Origin: Bradyrhizobium campsiandrae
GTDB lineage: Bacteria > Pseudomonadota > Alphaproteobacteria > Rhizobiales > Xanthobacteraceae
Direction of reading: 5' to 3'
Length of the DNA: 64,000 nt
Assembly: GCF_014529705.1 (NCBI RefSeq)
Contig: NZ_JAANIH010000028.1
Coordinates: 46,457-110,456, forward strand
The position numbers and the translations under genes were made by a program. This document shows, piece by piece, positions 37,595 through 45,882 of this stretch. Within the stretch, counting starts at the first letter, position 1. Each line of letters begins with the position of its first letter. Below the pieces are notes generated by a model. The model worked only from the letters and a program-made list of their open reading frames with translations. It had not been told where the DNA came from and searched no databases.

Positions 37595-37610
37595 ATGTGA
37601 TTTATCATAT
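37595..37610. promoter_or_regulatory. Palindromic operator copy 2 (upstream of the gene at 37627)
   Basis: ATGTGATTTATCATAT, identical in 14 of 16 positions to the site at 36721 and with the same TGAT..ATCA symmetry. It ends 16 bases before the ATG at 37627, so binding would block transcription or initiation of this gene and probably of the following island operon. Confidence 0.65.
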
Positions 37611-37626
37611 GACTGGAGATATGTCG

Positions 37627-38097
37627 ATGCACAAGGACTGGTCGAATCCTTCCGAGCGCCCGCCTCGCCCCTCTCGATCGAGCTCACGCACAGATTTCCT
37701 TGAACGAGCTCGCCGAAACGTGCCGGTTCAGGTCCTTTTTCCCCATCCGCTAAGCTGGTGGAGAACGCGGCGTCCAGAGCATTTCAAGGAAGTTGACATC
37801 TACATTGCTCGCCATGTTCTGACTAAGTCAGCGATCATCGGCGAATCCCACTGGCACTTGGGCGCAGCCGGTAACCTGGCAATTGCGATCAACGTCGCCC
37901 ACCGAGCAAACAAGAAGCGTGGTGGGTCGCTCGTTTCAGTTGATGTGGCTATGACTGCGGTCCTTTGTATCGCTCTCGAAGGCAATGTCGAAGCGAAGCT
38001 GTTTCTCGCGGCCATTCTCCATCAGCGTTCCGAGATCGATCAAGTATTCGGCGAACTATCCGATAGGTGGCTCGAGTTCGCGCCACCTTGGACGTGA
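37627..38097 (+). CDS. Island hypothetical protein
   Basis: 156 residues from ATG 37627, chosen because GGAG lies 8 bases upstream; two other ATGs (37609, 37621) are nearby. A basic N-terminus is followed by a helical body (HFKEVDIYIARHVLTKSAIIGESHWHLGAAGNLAIAINVAHRANKKRGG). No known family recognised. It directly follows operator copy 2 and starts the plus-strand run of island genes. Confidence 0.6.
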   Translation: MHKDWSNPSERPPRPSRSSSRTDFLERARRNVPVQVLFPHPLSWWRTRRPEHFKEVDIYIARHVLTKSAIIGESHWHLGAAGNLAIAINVAHRANKKRGGSLVSVDVAMTAVLCIALEGNVEAKLFLAAILHQRSEIDQVFGELSDRWLEFAPPWT

Positions 38098-38179
38098 GGC
38101 CGAACCGGTCCCTGAGCCGCGCCGCTATCTAGTCGCTTGCGCGAGCGCGCATCGCATTCCCGATAACGGTAGTTCATCA

Positions 38180-38509
38180 ATGCAGTACGCGAAGTACATC
38201 GCCAGTGACACGTGGCGGAACAACCCCGTTAGGCTCCGGGAATTCGAGTCGGCAGGATTTCAATGCCGCCTTTGTCCCAATTCTCCACGAACCGGGCACG
38301 TCTTAGAGGCTCACCATAGGACCTATGAGCGCTTTGGTTCCGAGATCGATGGAGACCTAACAGCGCTCTGTCGTGCGTGCCACCACGGCGTGACCTCGAT
38401 GCTGCGTGCGCGCCGCTATGCGGAGCTCGGCCCTCCTGAAGCACAAGATTATCGTGGGCCGCAATCCGGCGAACTGTTCGATCCCTCCAGTCCAGGAGCT
38501 TGCAAGTGA
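38180..38509 (+). CDS. HNH-type nuclease-like protein
   Basis: 109 residues. It has the small HNH pattern C-R-L-C, then EAHHRTYERFGSEIDGDLTALCRACHHG, i.e. the paired CxxC motifs with a catalytic His-His pair typical of HNH endonucleases. The ATG at 38180 begins just before the domain; the longer in-frame extension overlaps the previous gene. Its stop overlaps the GTG of the next gene by 4 bp, so the two are coupled. Possible roles are phage-type DNA processing or restriction. Confidence 0.75.
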   Translation: MQYAKYIASDTWRNNPVRLREFESAGFQCRLCPNSPRTGHVLEAHHRTYERFGSEIDGDLTALCRACHHGVTSMLRARRYAELGPPEAQDYRGPQSGELFDPSSPGACK

Positions 38510-39078
38510 GCGTGTCCAAAATTGCATTCCGACTTATCGGCGTTGGACCGATGCTGATGCACAGTAGCGCTCTGGCCGACCCGTTGAATCCCCAAACCAG
38601 GGCTCTCTTTGCTATCACTTCAAAGAAGCCGAAGACTGATGCCGATCATGAGAGAATAGCTGAGCTGGAATGGCATGGCTCGTTGTGGCTGTATAAGGGT
38701 CGCCCGTGTCTACCACCTCACACTCTCAAGCGTGTGCTGGTTGATGGCGCAAAATTGCGGAGAAAAAGCGCGGTGGTGCGCGCAGCGTTTCGCGCCGATG
38801 GTCCCGCAATTTTAAAGTACGATGGACCGGCCACCGTCGCAGAGCTTTGGGCTGATCATAGATTTCGACACCGCGAGATGGTCCGTGTCCATGACTCCCT
38901 TACCGCTCGGACACGCCCATGTTTCCCGGAATGGAGTGCGGAGGTGAGGGCAACGTTCCTTCCATCAATGATCAATAGGTCCGAGATCATAGAGTATCTC
39001 AAGCTCTCCGGACCGTACGGTCTCGGCGACTACAGACCAGAGTTCGGACGCTTTCTCGTCGAAGAGATGTCGTCCTGA
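38506..39078 (+). CDS. Phage-type conserved protein coupled to the HNH gene
   Basis: 190 residues from GTG 38506, whose bases overlap the TGA of the HNH gene. Recognisable pieces are FRLIGVGPMLMHSSALADPLNP, ITSKKPKTDADHERIAELEWHGSLWL and GLGDYRPEFGRFLVEE. I recall a family with this layout (PLLMHN...ADPLNP...TSKRKKTDEDH...GRF) in bacteriophages and integrative elements, with no known function; beta-strand-rich ends recall RAMP/Cas7-like folds, but this is only an impression. The pairing with an HNH nuclease suggests a nucleic-acid role. Confidence 0.65.
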   Translation: MSVSKIAFRLIGVGPMLMHSSALADPLNPQTRALFAITSKKPKTDADHERIAELEWHGSLWLYKGRPCLPPHTLKRVLVDGAKLRRKSAVVRAAFRADGPAILKYDGPATVAELWADHRFRHREMVRVHDSLTARTRPCFPEWSAEVRATFLPSMINRSEIIEYLKLSGPYGLGDYRPEFGRFLVEEMSS

Positions 39079-39088
39079 TCCACTGACC

Positions 39089-39112
39089 CGCCAAGTGGCC
39101 TTCCACTTGGCG
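39089..39112. terminator. Perfect hairpin after the phage-type gene
   Basis: CGCCAAGTGG, loop CCTT, CCACTTGGCG: a perfect 10-bp stem with a 4-base loop, starting 11 bases after the stop at 39078. No T run follows; instead a pentanucleotide repeat array starts 4 bases later. It may act as a terminator, an RNA-protection hairpin or a protein-binding site. Confidence 0.5.
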
Positions 39113-39115
39113 CAT

Positions 39116-39155
39116 GGCAAGGCGTGGCGGGGCACGGCGAGGCATGGCACGGCCC
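39116..39155. repeat. Pentanucleotide array, eight GGCNN units
   Basis: Eight uninterrupted 5-base units, each GGC plus two variable bases (AA, GT, GG, AC, GA, AT, AC, CC). The fixed triplet with variable pairs is unlike simple slippage repeats. It lies in the 157-bp gap between the phage-type gene and the next island gene. Confidence 0.7.
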
Positions 39156-39235
39156 GATCCGGCTCATTGAGACTGACCTCAACCCTAATCTAACGACACC
39201 ACCTGCCCTTAGTGGGGAACGGCGGAGCATTGAAT

Positions 39236-39682
39236 ATGCGCTCTGAATTAGAGACCGACGGACTCTCTCCAGCGCCATTGAATGAGCGGATTATGAGCTA
39301 TTGGCGTAGCTTGCCCGCCCAGGCCTTTGATACGCCGCAACGGGCTGATGTTCACGAATTGCTTCGGAGCCTCTCCTCGACTTCGCCGGAGTGGCGTGCG
39401 GCGATCGCAGGCGACGCACCATCCGCGATCGGTATCGCACTGCGTTTTTGGCCACTCCATACCGTCTGCCCGATCACCGATGTTGTCATGACGATCTTAC
39501 TGGCCGCCGCCCTCAAGGACGCCGCTGCGGCCAGTGTGCTCTCCACCTCATTGAAGCAAATACCGATCAGCCACCGCAGGCGAACTACGCTCTCTAAGTC
39601 GTGGGTACTCCATCAAACCATCTTGGCAGGACTTGCGGCCGCCGCAGCGCATGCGCCTCGGCCGCAACGGAGGAAATCATGA
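39236..39682 (+). CDS. Island hypothetical protein upstream of the FtsH-like gene
   Basis: 148 residues from ATG 39236 (GGAG about 10 bases upstream; an in-frame GTG at 39212 is an alternative). Helical and Ala-rich (VMTILLAAALKDAAAASVLSTSLKQ) with a basic C-terminus. No family recognised. Its stop overlaps the ATG of the AAA protease gene by 4 bp (ATGA), which suggests a functional partnership, for example as adaptor. Confidence 0.6.
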   Translation: MRSELETDGLSPAPLNERIMSYWRSLPAQAFDTPQRADVHELLRSLSSTSPEWRAAIAGDAPSAIGIALRFWPLHTVCPITDVVMTILLAAALKDAAAASVLSTSLKQIPISHRRRTTLSKSWVLHQTILAGLAAAAAHAPRPQRRKS

Positions 39683-41958
39683 AGTCTCCACTTATGGGCC
39701 CTCTCGAAGCGGCAACCTATCGACGTCTCTGGCGATCCGCCAGACGGTTTAGAAGCAGCTTAGTGAGATCAACATCGGCCGCTGGTCGAGCAGACGATCT
39801 TTCCGCCGCCGACGACGTCGATTCGGTGGCCGGCTTGAACCAGAAGGGCAGAAGGGTCACTCTAAGGGAAGCATCGACCAGGCTGGCCTCAGGTTCTCAG
39901 ACAACCCGCCCCGCAGAAGGACCCTTGGCCGTATCGCTGGCAAGAAAGCCCGTCCCGCCTCACCGGATTGCCGCTTCCTTGCTCTTCGCTCGCACCTTCG
40001 ACGAACGACCACAGCTTTTGCGAGGAATTCGCGGAGGGGCGCCAATTATCATCATCGATATCGGCGATCGCATCATGTTGGACGAAGTAGCGCTCGCTTG
40101 GCAGCGCATCCTGTTCGGCGACGACGACAAACTGGATGGCATTTCTATCGTTGATCGAAACGATTCCACGCCTGAAATCCACTTCATGATAGTGAAGGAG
40201 CCTCCAAAGCCTCAAGTCCGAGCGAGCAACGGGGATATTACGCTTGAAGAACTCAGCATGGCTCGGCCCATCATCGCCATCTCGCCGGCCGCCAAGAGCC
40301 ATTTGCCCGATGTATTGATCCGGGCAGCTACGGAGCGGATTAATTTTCCAACGCTTGATTTAGCTACCATCGCGCAAATCATAAGGATTGTCACCGGTAA
40401 GACAATTCGACAGCCCATCGACGCAAATATCGTCGAGCGTACCACGTTAGCCGATCTCGTCGTCGCTGTGCGGTACGACCGCACACCGGCGGAATGCGTT
40501 GCGGAACTGCGACGTTTGAGCATGGCCAAGGAGAACCTAAAGGCGTCGCGTGAACTGGCGCTCGTGGACTTGCACGGAATCGAAGAAGCCCGCACATGGG
40601 CCGAAGCTGCGATCTCTGATATTAAAGCCTGGAGAGATGGTCGCATCCCCTGGTCTCAAGTGCCGTCTGGAATCGCACTTAGCGGTCCGCCAGGTTGCGG
40701 CAAGACTACGTTTGCTGCGGTGTTTTGCCGTGAGGCTGGCTTGCATATGGTCGCCGCGACCCTTGCGAAGTGGCAAAGTTCTGGCGAAGCACACCTCGGC
40801 CATCTGCTGCGTGCAATGCGACAAGATTTCGAAGAGGCGCGTGCAAATGTTCCGTCCTGCGTTTTCATCGACGAGATTGATTCCTTTCCGAGCCGGTCCG
40901 GCGTGACCCACAGCCATCGAGACTACGTCGTTGAGGTGGTCAATGCCCTCTTAGCAGAGGTCGATGGCATTAAGGGACGCGATGGCGTTGTCGTCATCGG
41001 CGCGAGCAACGAGATAACTCGTTGCGAGCCGGCGCTCCTGCGAGCGGGGCGCTTGGAAAAGATCGTCACGATCGGCCTACCGTCCGCGGTTGAGCTCGAG
41101 CTGATGTTTCGGGTTCGGCTCAAGTCCGACCTGGCGCAAGAAGATCTCGCGACAATAGTGGAATTGACCACAGGCATGGTCGGCGCGGATGTCGAACGCA
41201 TCGTCAAGGATGCGCGGAGGTTCGCTCGTCAGGCCGACGATAGAGCAATGACGCTAAGCGATTTACGAAACGCGATCGTAAGGCCAGAGGTTCGACCGAC
41301 CGAGCAGCGTTGGAGGCACTGTGTCCACGAGGCAGCCCATTTGCTGGTCGACGTCATTCTATTCGGACCCGACGGTGTTCTTGCGACCATGGCTTCAATC
41401 GGTCGAGCGGGCGGCAGATCTGTTCGCACCATCGATCCCGGGCGGTTCTTCGGTACGCCAGACGACTATCGTCGCCGCCTTCAGGTGATTCTCGCAGGTC
41501 GTGCCGGCGAGGAGTGCTTGTTGGGTAGCGTCTCCCATGGAGCCGGCGGGGAGCCAGGTTTGGGCTCGGACCTGGAGGAGGCTACTCAACTTGCCTCCGC
41601 AATGGTCACCCGTCTCGGGCTCGCCGGAACGGGCTATCTAACCTACTTCGGGCGAAGCCAGAACGTCCGGGACGAACTTGCATTCGCGGAGATTCGGGAA
41701 GCTATCGGACGGGAGCTGAGCGATGCCGCTATGGCCGCCGAGATCCTTGTGCGTGCGCACCGACGCGCGTTGGAAGCTGTGGCTCGGCTGCTGCTCAGCA
41801 GTGGCCGAGCAAGCGGCGCGGACGTAGCGGAGGTGCTTCGGGGACGCGGAAGCGATCGAACGGCGCGGAGGGTTGATCCGCTCAGGGCACACGGGTTGGC
41901 TGGCTCTGAACGATCGTGGTCCGCCAAGGATTCGCCCACCGCACGGGAGCCGAACTGA
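39679..41958 (+). CDS. FtsH-like AAA+ zinc metalloprotease without membrane anchor
   Basis: 759 residues. About 330 N-terminal residues have no recognised domain and no transmembrane helix. The AAA+ module follows: Walker A GPPGCGKTT at 336, Walker B CVFIDEIDSF at 394, then the arginine-finger region RCEPALLRAGRLEK. The M41 peptidase domain is complete: H550-E-A-A-H554 (HExxH) and the third zinc ligand Asp631 in GSDLEEATQLASAMVT. FtsH proper is a hexamer anchored by two N-terminal helices; this one should be cytosolic. The ATG at 39679 has GGAGGA and overlaps the upstream stop. It lies inside an integrase-containing island. Confidence 0.88.
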   Translation: MKSPLMGPLEAATYRRLWRSARRFRSSLVRSTSAAGRADDLSAADDVDSVAGLNQKGRRVTLREASTRLASGSQTTRPAEGPLAVSLARKPVPPHRIAASLLFARTFDERPQLLRGIRGGAPIIIIDIGDRIMLDEVALAWQRILFGDDDKLDGISIVDRNDSTPEIHFMIVKEPPKPQVRASNGDITLEELSMARPIIAISPAAKSHLPDVLIRAATERINFPTLDLATIAQIIRIVTGKTIRQPIDANIVERTTLADLVVAVRYDRTPAECVAELRRLSMAKENLKASRELALVDLHGIEEARTWAEAAISDIKAWRDGRIPWSQVPSGIALSGPPGCGKTTFAAVFCREAGLHMVAATLAKWQSSGEAHLGHLLRAMRQDFEEARANVPSCVFIDEIDSFPSRSGVTHSHRDYVVEVVNALLAEVDGIKGRDGVVVIGASNEITRCEPALLRAGRLEKIVTIGLPSAVELELMFRVRLKSDLAQEDLATIVELTTGMVGADVERIVKDARRFARQADDRAMTLSDLRNAIVRPEVRPTEQRWRHCVHEAAHLLVDVILFGPDGVLATMASIGRAGGRSVRTIDPGRFFGTPDDYRRRLQVILAGRAGEECLLGSVSHGAGGEPGLGSDLEEATQLASAMVTRLGLAGTGYLTYFGRSQNVRDELAFAEIREAIGRELSDAAMAAEILVRAHRRALEAVARLLLSSGRASGADVAEVLRGRGSDRTARRVDPLRAHGLAGSERSWSAKDSPTAREPN

Positions 41959-42332
41959 TGGCTGAGCGTTGCAGCGAATCCTTGCCCGCGCGAATCCTTG
42001 AGCGTCCCCATCCGCATCTTTGGGGCGACGACGAATTACTTACGTTGCCCGAAGCAGCTGCTCTGTTCTGGCCGCAGGGCCCTCTCGCTACTCGCAGCCT
42101 GCGCACGGCTGTCCGGGCTGGACAACTCGGTACGGTGACTATCGCTGGCAAAATGCTTACTACCAAGCGGCAGTTGGCCAGGATGGCGGAGTGTGAAAAT
42201 CGGAGGCCAGCGCGACCAGCAGAGCCCGGTCAAACCGCAACTGAACAGGTCGCTCCGCCAAGAACGCCAACCTTTGACGACTTGCTAGCCGCTAAGCTTA
42301 TGGGCCGAAAGCGGCCTTTGGCAGACATTTGA
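41958..42332 (+). CDS. Excisionase-like HTH protein
   Basis: 124 residues; its ATG shares one base with the TGA of the protease gene (TGATG). The N-terminal half reads ELLTLPEAAALFWPQGPLATRSLRTAVRAGQLGTVTIAGKMLTTKRQLARM, the MerR/excisionase-type winged-helix pattern in which a helix pair is followed by a short hairpin. The C-terminus is proline-rich and polar. Such proteins bend DNA for a tyrosine recombinase, fitting the integrase 600 bases downstream. Confidence 0.7.
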   Translation: MAERCSESLPARILERPHPHLWGDDELLTLPEAAALFWPQGPLATRSLRTAVRAGQLGTVTIAGKMLTTKRQLARMAECENRRPARPAEPGQTATEQVAPPRTPTFDDLLAAKLMGRKRPLADI

Positions 42333-42357
42333 CACGACCAAAAAACTGTCATATTTT
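42329..42357 (+). promoter_or_regulatory. Promoter of the integrase operon
   Basis: TTGACA at 42329-42334 and TATTTT at 42352-42357 with a 17-base spacer, a near-ideal housekeeping-sigma layout. The -35 overlaps the stop of the excisionase-like gene; the next ATG (42387) has AAGGAGG. This would express the two mini-proteins, the integrase and the repeat protein independently of the protease. Confidence 0.6.
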
Positions 42358-42386
42358 CAGACTTAAGTTTAAAAGGAGGCAGGTCG

Positions 42387-42641
42387 ATGGTTAATGATCT
42401 CGATAAGCTGTTGGAAGAGGGCGGGCGCCGTCCGGCGCCGCTCCTCAAGTTGGTGCTTCGGCCAGAGCGCGGCTCACGCAGAAAGCCACGCGGCTTCTGG
42501 CACATCATCGACGGAGCGCGCTCAATTTCCACCGGTTGCTCGACGACGCAAAGCCAGGCGGCTGAGCGCGCCCTTTCGCTTTATGAAGTCAAAAAGACGC
42601 GTGAGATGCTCAAGCGGCGCCGGTCCCGTAATATGCGCTGA
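42387..42641 (+). CDS. Mini-protein sharing the integrase N-terminal motif (copy 1)
   Basis: 84 residues with an excellent ribosome site (AAGGAGG). Residues 36-51 read GFWHIIDGARSISTGC, followed by a helix (QAAERALSLYEVKKTREMLK). The same pattern G-[IVF]-W-[YH]-[IV]-[IV]-D-G-x4-S-T-G, with a similar helix, occurs in the next gene and in residues 66-80 of the integrase. In integrases such a small unit lies in front of the core-binding domain, where arm-site DNA binding is found. As a free unit it could compete for arm sites or modulate the integrase. Confidence 0.75.
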   Translation: MVNDLDKLLEEGGRRPAPLLKLVLRPERGSRRKPRGFWHIIDGARSISTGCSTTQSQAAERALSLYEVKKTREMLKRRRSRNMR

Positions 42642-42652
42642 GTGATCTGATC

Positions 42653-42916
42653 ATGACCTTCACTCAGGCACTCATCCATCGGTGGCGGACCGGCCTGAAC
42701 TCCATCTTTGGAATTCGCCGACCGATACCGCATTTGCAGGCCGTCTTCGATGACCACGATCGCGGCGTCTGGTACGTGATCGACGGCCCGCGCAAAATCT
42801 CGACCGGGGTGACTCTGGATCCGCCGCAGGCCGCACGCCGCCAACTCTGGAAGTATCGGATCAACAAGGCGCGCCGAATACGCAGTTTGCTAAAGCGGCT
42901 CATCTCCGCGCGCTAG
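42653..42916 (+). CDS. Mini-protein sharing the integrase N-terminal motif (copy 2)
   Basis: 87 residues, 11 bases after copy 1 and 7 bases before the integrase. Residues 38-54 read GVWYVIDGPRKISTGVT, followed by the helix QAARRQLWKYRINKARRI and a basic tail. The ribosome site is weak, so translational coupling is likely. It is clearly a paralogue of copy 1 and of the integrase N-terminal unit by pattern and order, although overall identity is low. Confidence 0.7.
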   Translation: MTFTQALIHRWRTGLNSIFGIRRPIPHLQAVFDDHDRGVWYVIDGPRKISTGVTLDPPQAARRQLWKYRINKARRIRSLLKRLISAR

Positions 42917-42923
42917 AGCCTCC

Positions 42924-44462
42924 ATGAGCAAGCCTTATCACTTTGTAAACTCGGCGCGCGCGGCTCAACAGGCCGATCGCCTTAATCACTTTTATACAAG
43001 CACCGTCGCATACGTAAACGGTGGCAAGCCTGGCCCCAATCCGCTCGACGCCAGACTAGAGCTTCGCGCCCCTCGCCCTTCCGTCGCAAAGAAGCCCGGC
43101 CGCCGAAAAAAGAAGCAGGGCATCTGGTACATCGTTGACGGACAAACTGAGCGTTCCACAGGATGCACCGAGAAGGAACACGCTCACGCGCTTGAAGCGC
43201 TCGCGATTTACAAAGGCAAGAAATCCGAAGAATTGCGGGGCGCTCACATGCCCGGACTGCTACTCTTCGACGAAGTGCTGGCCGACTACTGCGCTCATCT
43301 TCGCGGAAGGGGAAAGACTCGCGTGCTAACGCGCGCCGCCAGCCGAGCTGAGAGCATGGCGAGGACGTTGCTTACCGTTCACTTCAGCGGACAGTTGATC
43401 GGCACCTATGTGCAGGACGATAGCCATCAGTTTTGGTCAAAGCTGGTACAAATACGTCACGAACATCACCTCTCCAAAGGGCGCGATCCGGAGGAAGAGG
43501 ATTCCGAATACTACGTCCACGCCTGCGTCAGTCTCCTTCATCGCGCGATCGCTACTTATCCTGGGCGTCATGGGCAATTTTGGTGCATTCCCATTCATGT
43601 TCCGAAGAGGACAAAGAGGCGTAAAGCGAGGGAGTGGCTGAGGAAGTATCAGCTCCGCCGTCTTCTCCTCGCTTGTTGGGGTTACCAGTGGGATTGGGAG
43701 AAGGGATGCTGGAAGACTAAGCTTGTCCAGCGGCCGGATGGAACTTGGTATGAATCCAGAAAGGTAGCCGACTCAGACACGGCCTTCCTACGGCAAGGTA
43801 TGAGCCGCCTGATCCGCCTAATCATTCGAACCGGCCTTCGGCACGAAGCCGCTTTGCTGATGAAGTGGGGGCGATGGGACGACTTAGGCGGCGTCGAATT
43901 CAGCGACACCGACGGCGACGGCTGGGTACACCGAAGAGGGCTCGATGAGTACAATACGCCGAAGAGTCTCAAATCGACCGAAATATACGAAGAGCTTAAG
44001 GTCCTGCTACGCATTTGGGCTAAGCAGGATGGATACATCGATCCGATTTCCGGCGAGTTGAACGAGAAAGGCAAGAAGGCCTTTATCGTCCGAGACGAAG
44101 AGGACAAGGGCTATCGCGGTTACGCGTTGGTCGAATTTCGACAAATCTGCGATTGGGCGGGCCTCGACGACACCACAACTATCCATGCGCTGAAGACAAC
44201 CGCCGCCACTTGGTGCAAACAACGATGTTACAGCAACCAATCCATCTCTGTCATGCTCGACACGACTGTCGACACGCTGGAGAAGTTCTACATTCACGTT
44301 TCCCGAGAGACCACGCGCTCCGCCAAGGAGGAATTTGACGATCGAGCAAAGCGTCAGGCTTGGCGAAAAATCAGGCATACTGAACCGGATCCCACCGATC
44401 CGAAGCGACGACGCGACCGAGAGCCTTTCTCGAAGTCCCTCCTGATCGCAGAAGTGGCCTAG
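42924..44462 (+). CDS. Tyrosine recombinase / integrase
   Basis: 512 residues. An N-terminal mini-unit (66-103, GIWYIVDGQTERSTGC), a SAM-like core-binding region (about 110-250), then the catalytic domain. Visible catalytic residues are Arg306 in RTGLRHEAALL, His421 and Lys424 in HALKTTAATW (HxxK in place of HxxR), and the nucleophile Tyr456 in EKFYIHVSRE. It probably inserts and excises the island. It is co-directional with the excisionase-like gene and the repeat protein, which begins 2 bases after its stop. Confidence 0.88.
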   Translation: MSKPYHFVNSARAAQQADRLNHFYTSTVAYVNGGKPGPNPLDARLELRAPRPSVAKKPGRRKKKQGIWYIVDGQTERSTGCTEKEHAHALEALAIYKGKKSEELRGAHMPGLLLFDEVLADYCAHLRGRGKTRVLTRAASRAESMARTLLTVHFSGQLIGTYVQDDSHQFWSKLVQIRHEHHLSKGRDPEEEDSEYYVHACVSLLHRAIATYPGRHGQFWCIPIHVPKRTKRRKAREWLRKYQLRRLLLACWGYQWDWEKGCWKTKLVQRPDGTWYESRKVADSDTAFLRQGMSRLIRLIIRTGLRHEAALLMKWGRWDDLGGVEFSDTDGDGWVHRRGLDEYNTPKSLKSTEIYEELKVLLRIWAKQDGYIDPISGELNEKGKKAFIVRDEEDKGYRGYALVEFRQICDWAGLDDTTTIHALKTTAATWCKQRCYSNQSISVMLDTTVDTLEKFYIHVSRETTRSAKEEFDDRAKRQAWRKIRHTEPDPTDPKRRRDREPFSKSLLIAEVA

Positions 44463-44464
44463 CC

Positions 44465-45880
44465 TTGCGCCGATACGTTGGTCCAGCTGCGAAGGGAGCG
44501 CGCAAGGCGGCGACTGTCACGCCTCAAGATATGCTCGACCTCCTAGAGCCCGCGGTCTGGGTCGGCTTTCACTCCCGAAGTGACATTCACCTGATCGGCC
44601 CCGCGCTGACTGCTTACTTTGGCCTTTGCGGTGCGACGCCAGTGGAAGCGACGCGAGCAACACGTGGCGATTTTCGCCCTTCTGGCTCAGACCGGATATT
44701 GTTGCCAGGATTGATCAAGGGGGTGCAGCCCAGATTCGTGCCTTTGGTTGCGATCGCAAAGCTTCGGCTGCAGGCATATGTTTCGGTGACATCTTACACT
44801 TCTGATGCCGATGCCCTTTTTAAGGACACCAATGATGCGCCTATCGGCCTGGAAAGCATCTATGGCAATTTTAGTCAGTTGGGTTACAGGATTGGGCTGT
44901 CCGGCGGGGAATTGCCACGCGTCCTTCGCGAAGCATTTTTGAGATGGCTGGACCATTGTCCAAACGAAGATACCAGAAGCTATCTCAGCGGAAAAAGCCT
45001 CTTTGGTGCTCAGTTCTCCACCGCACCGGGCTTTCGGGAATCGAAGGCCGCACTTGAATTGGCGTTGGAGCCGCTAGCGAAGCTTGATCGTCAAGGTTTG
45101 CGGCAGGGGGGAGCTGTTGCTCGCAATTTCCCATCTCCATACTTCCCGACGCTTTCTCGCGATGGCCTGTCTGATCTGGCGGCCGTTCAAAATGGGAGCG
45201 GAACCCTCCCACTCGAGGTGCTTCGTGCGATCCAGATTGCGCTTCGTTCCGGAAAATCAATGCTTGAGGTATCGGATCATTATCGCCTTTCGAGGACGAC
45301 GATCTACCGCTATGTTCGCAACGGCTTCCCTCACGAAAGAATTCCGACGCTGACCAATCCGTCGACTGGCCGGGCGATCGCTAGATACGTTCAGTCGAAC
45401 CCGCAGTGCTACTCGACCGAACTTACTGCGTGGGTGAACGTCACGTTTGGCACTAACGCTAGTCGATCATACGTAAGCCGTCTGACCAAAAATTTGGGTC
45501 TGAAATTGGCGCCGCATCCTTACTGGTCGATCCAGAAGGAAGCCGTCGATCAGTCATGGGGCTTGGTTAAGGCTGCCATTCAGCACGATCCGATGCTGTC
45601 GAACTCAGAGATCGTCGAGATCATCGAGAATGAGACGGGCATCGCGCTCGGACTCACAAACATAGCAAAGCACCTGTCAAGACGTCGGGATCTGCCTCCC
45701 CGCGCGAAACGACGTGGTCAACAATTCCGCGGTCCAGGCAACGAGTGGAGCTTTTCTGAGACCTTCGAGCGGATCTGGCCGACGTTAAGGCAGGAGATGT
45801 TGCGCGATCCGAGCCTGGCTGATCGCGAGCTTTGCGACATCATCGAGGGTGAGACCGGCACTCGGCTGTCACTGGCGATG
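44465..45880 (+). pseudogene. Degenerate recombinase with HTH repeats, 5' part (split by IS21 element)
   Basis: 472 codons up to the insertion point, from a TTG 2 bases after the integrase stop. Residues about 20-190 resemble a tyrosine-recombinase core (ALTAYFGLCGATPVEATRATRGDF, FVPLVAIAKLRLQAYV, LPRVLREAFLRWL) but lack the RTGLR arginine and a tyrosine motif, so it would be inactive. Then come a transposase-type HTH (IALRSGKSMLEVSDHYRLSRTTIYRYVRNGF), a second helical unit and the first of the ~70-residue repeats with core DP-x-LS-x-x-E-I-x-x-I-I-E-x-E-T-G. The frame runs 45 codons into the IS before a stop. Its 3' part is at 48360. Confidence 0.8.
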
Positions 45881-45882
45881 TG

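Noticed and set aside
38506..39078. Calling the 190-residue protein a Cas7/RAMP protein
   Set aside because: Only a vague resemblance in strand pattern; there are no other cas genes and no array.
39116..39155. Pentamer array considered as a CRISPR or simple microsatellite
   Set aside because: Units are 5 bases, with no spacer structure and no cas genes; variable dinucleotides also argue against simple slippage.
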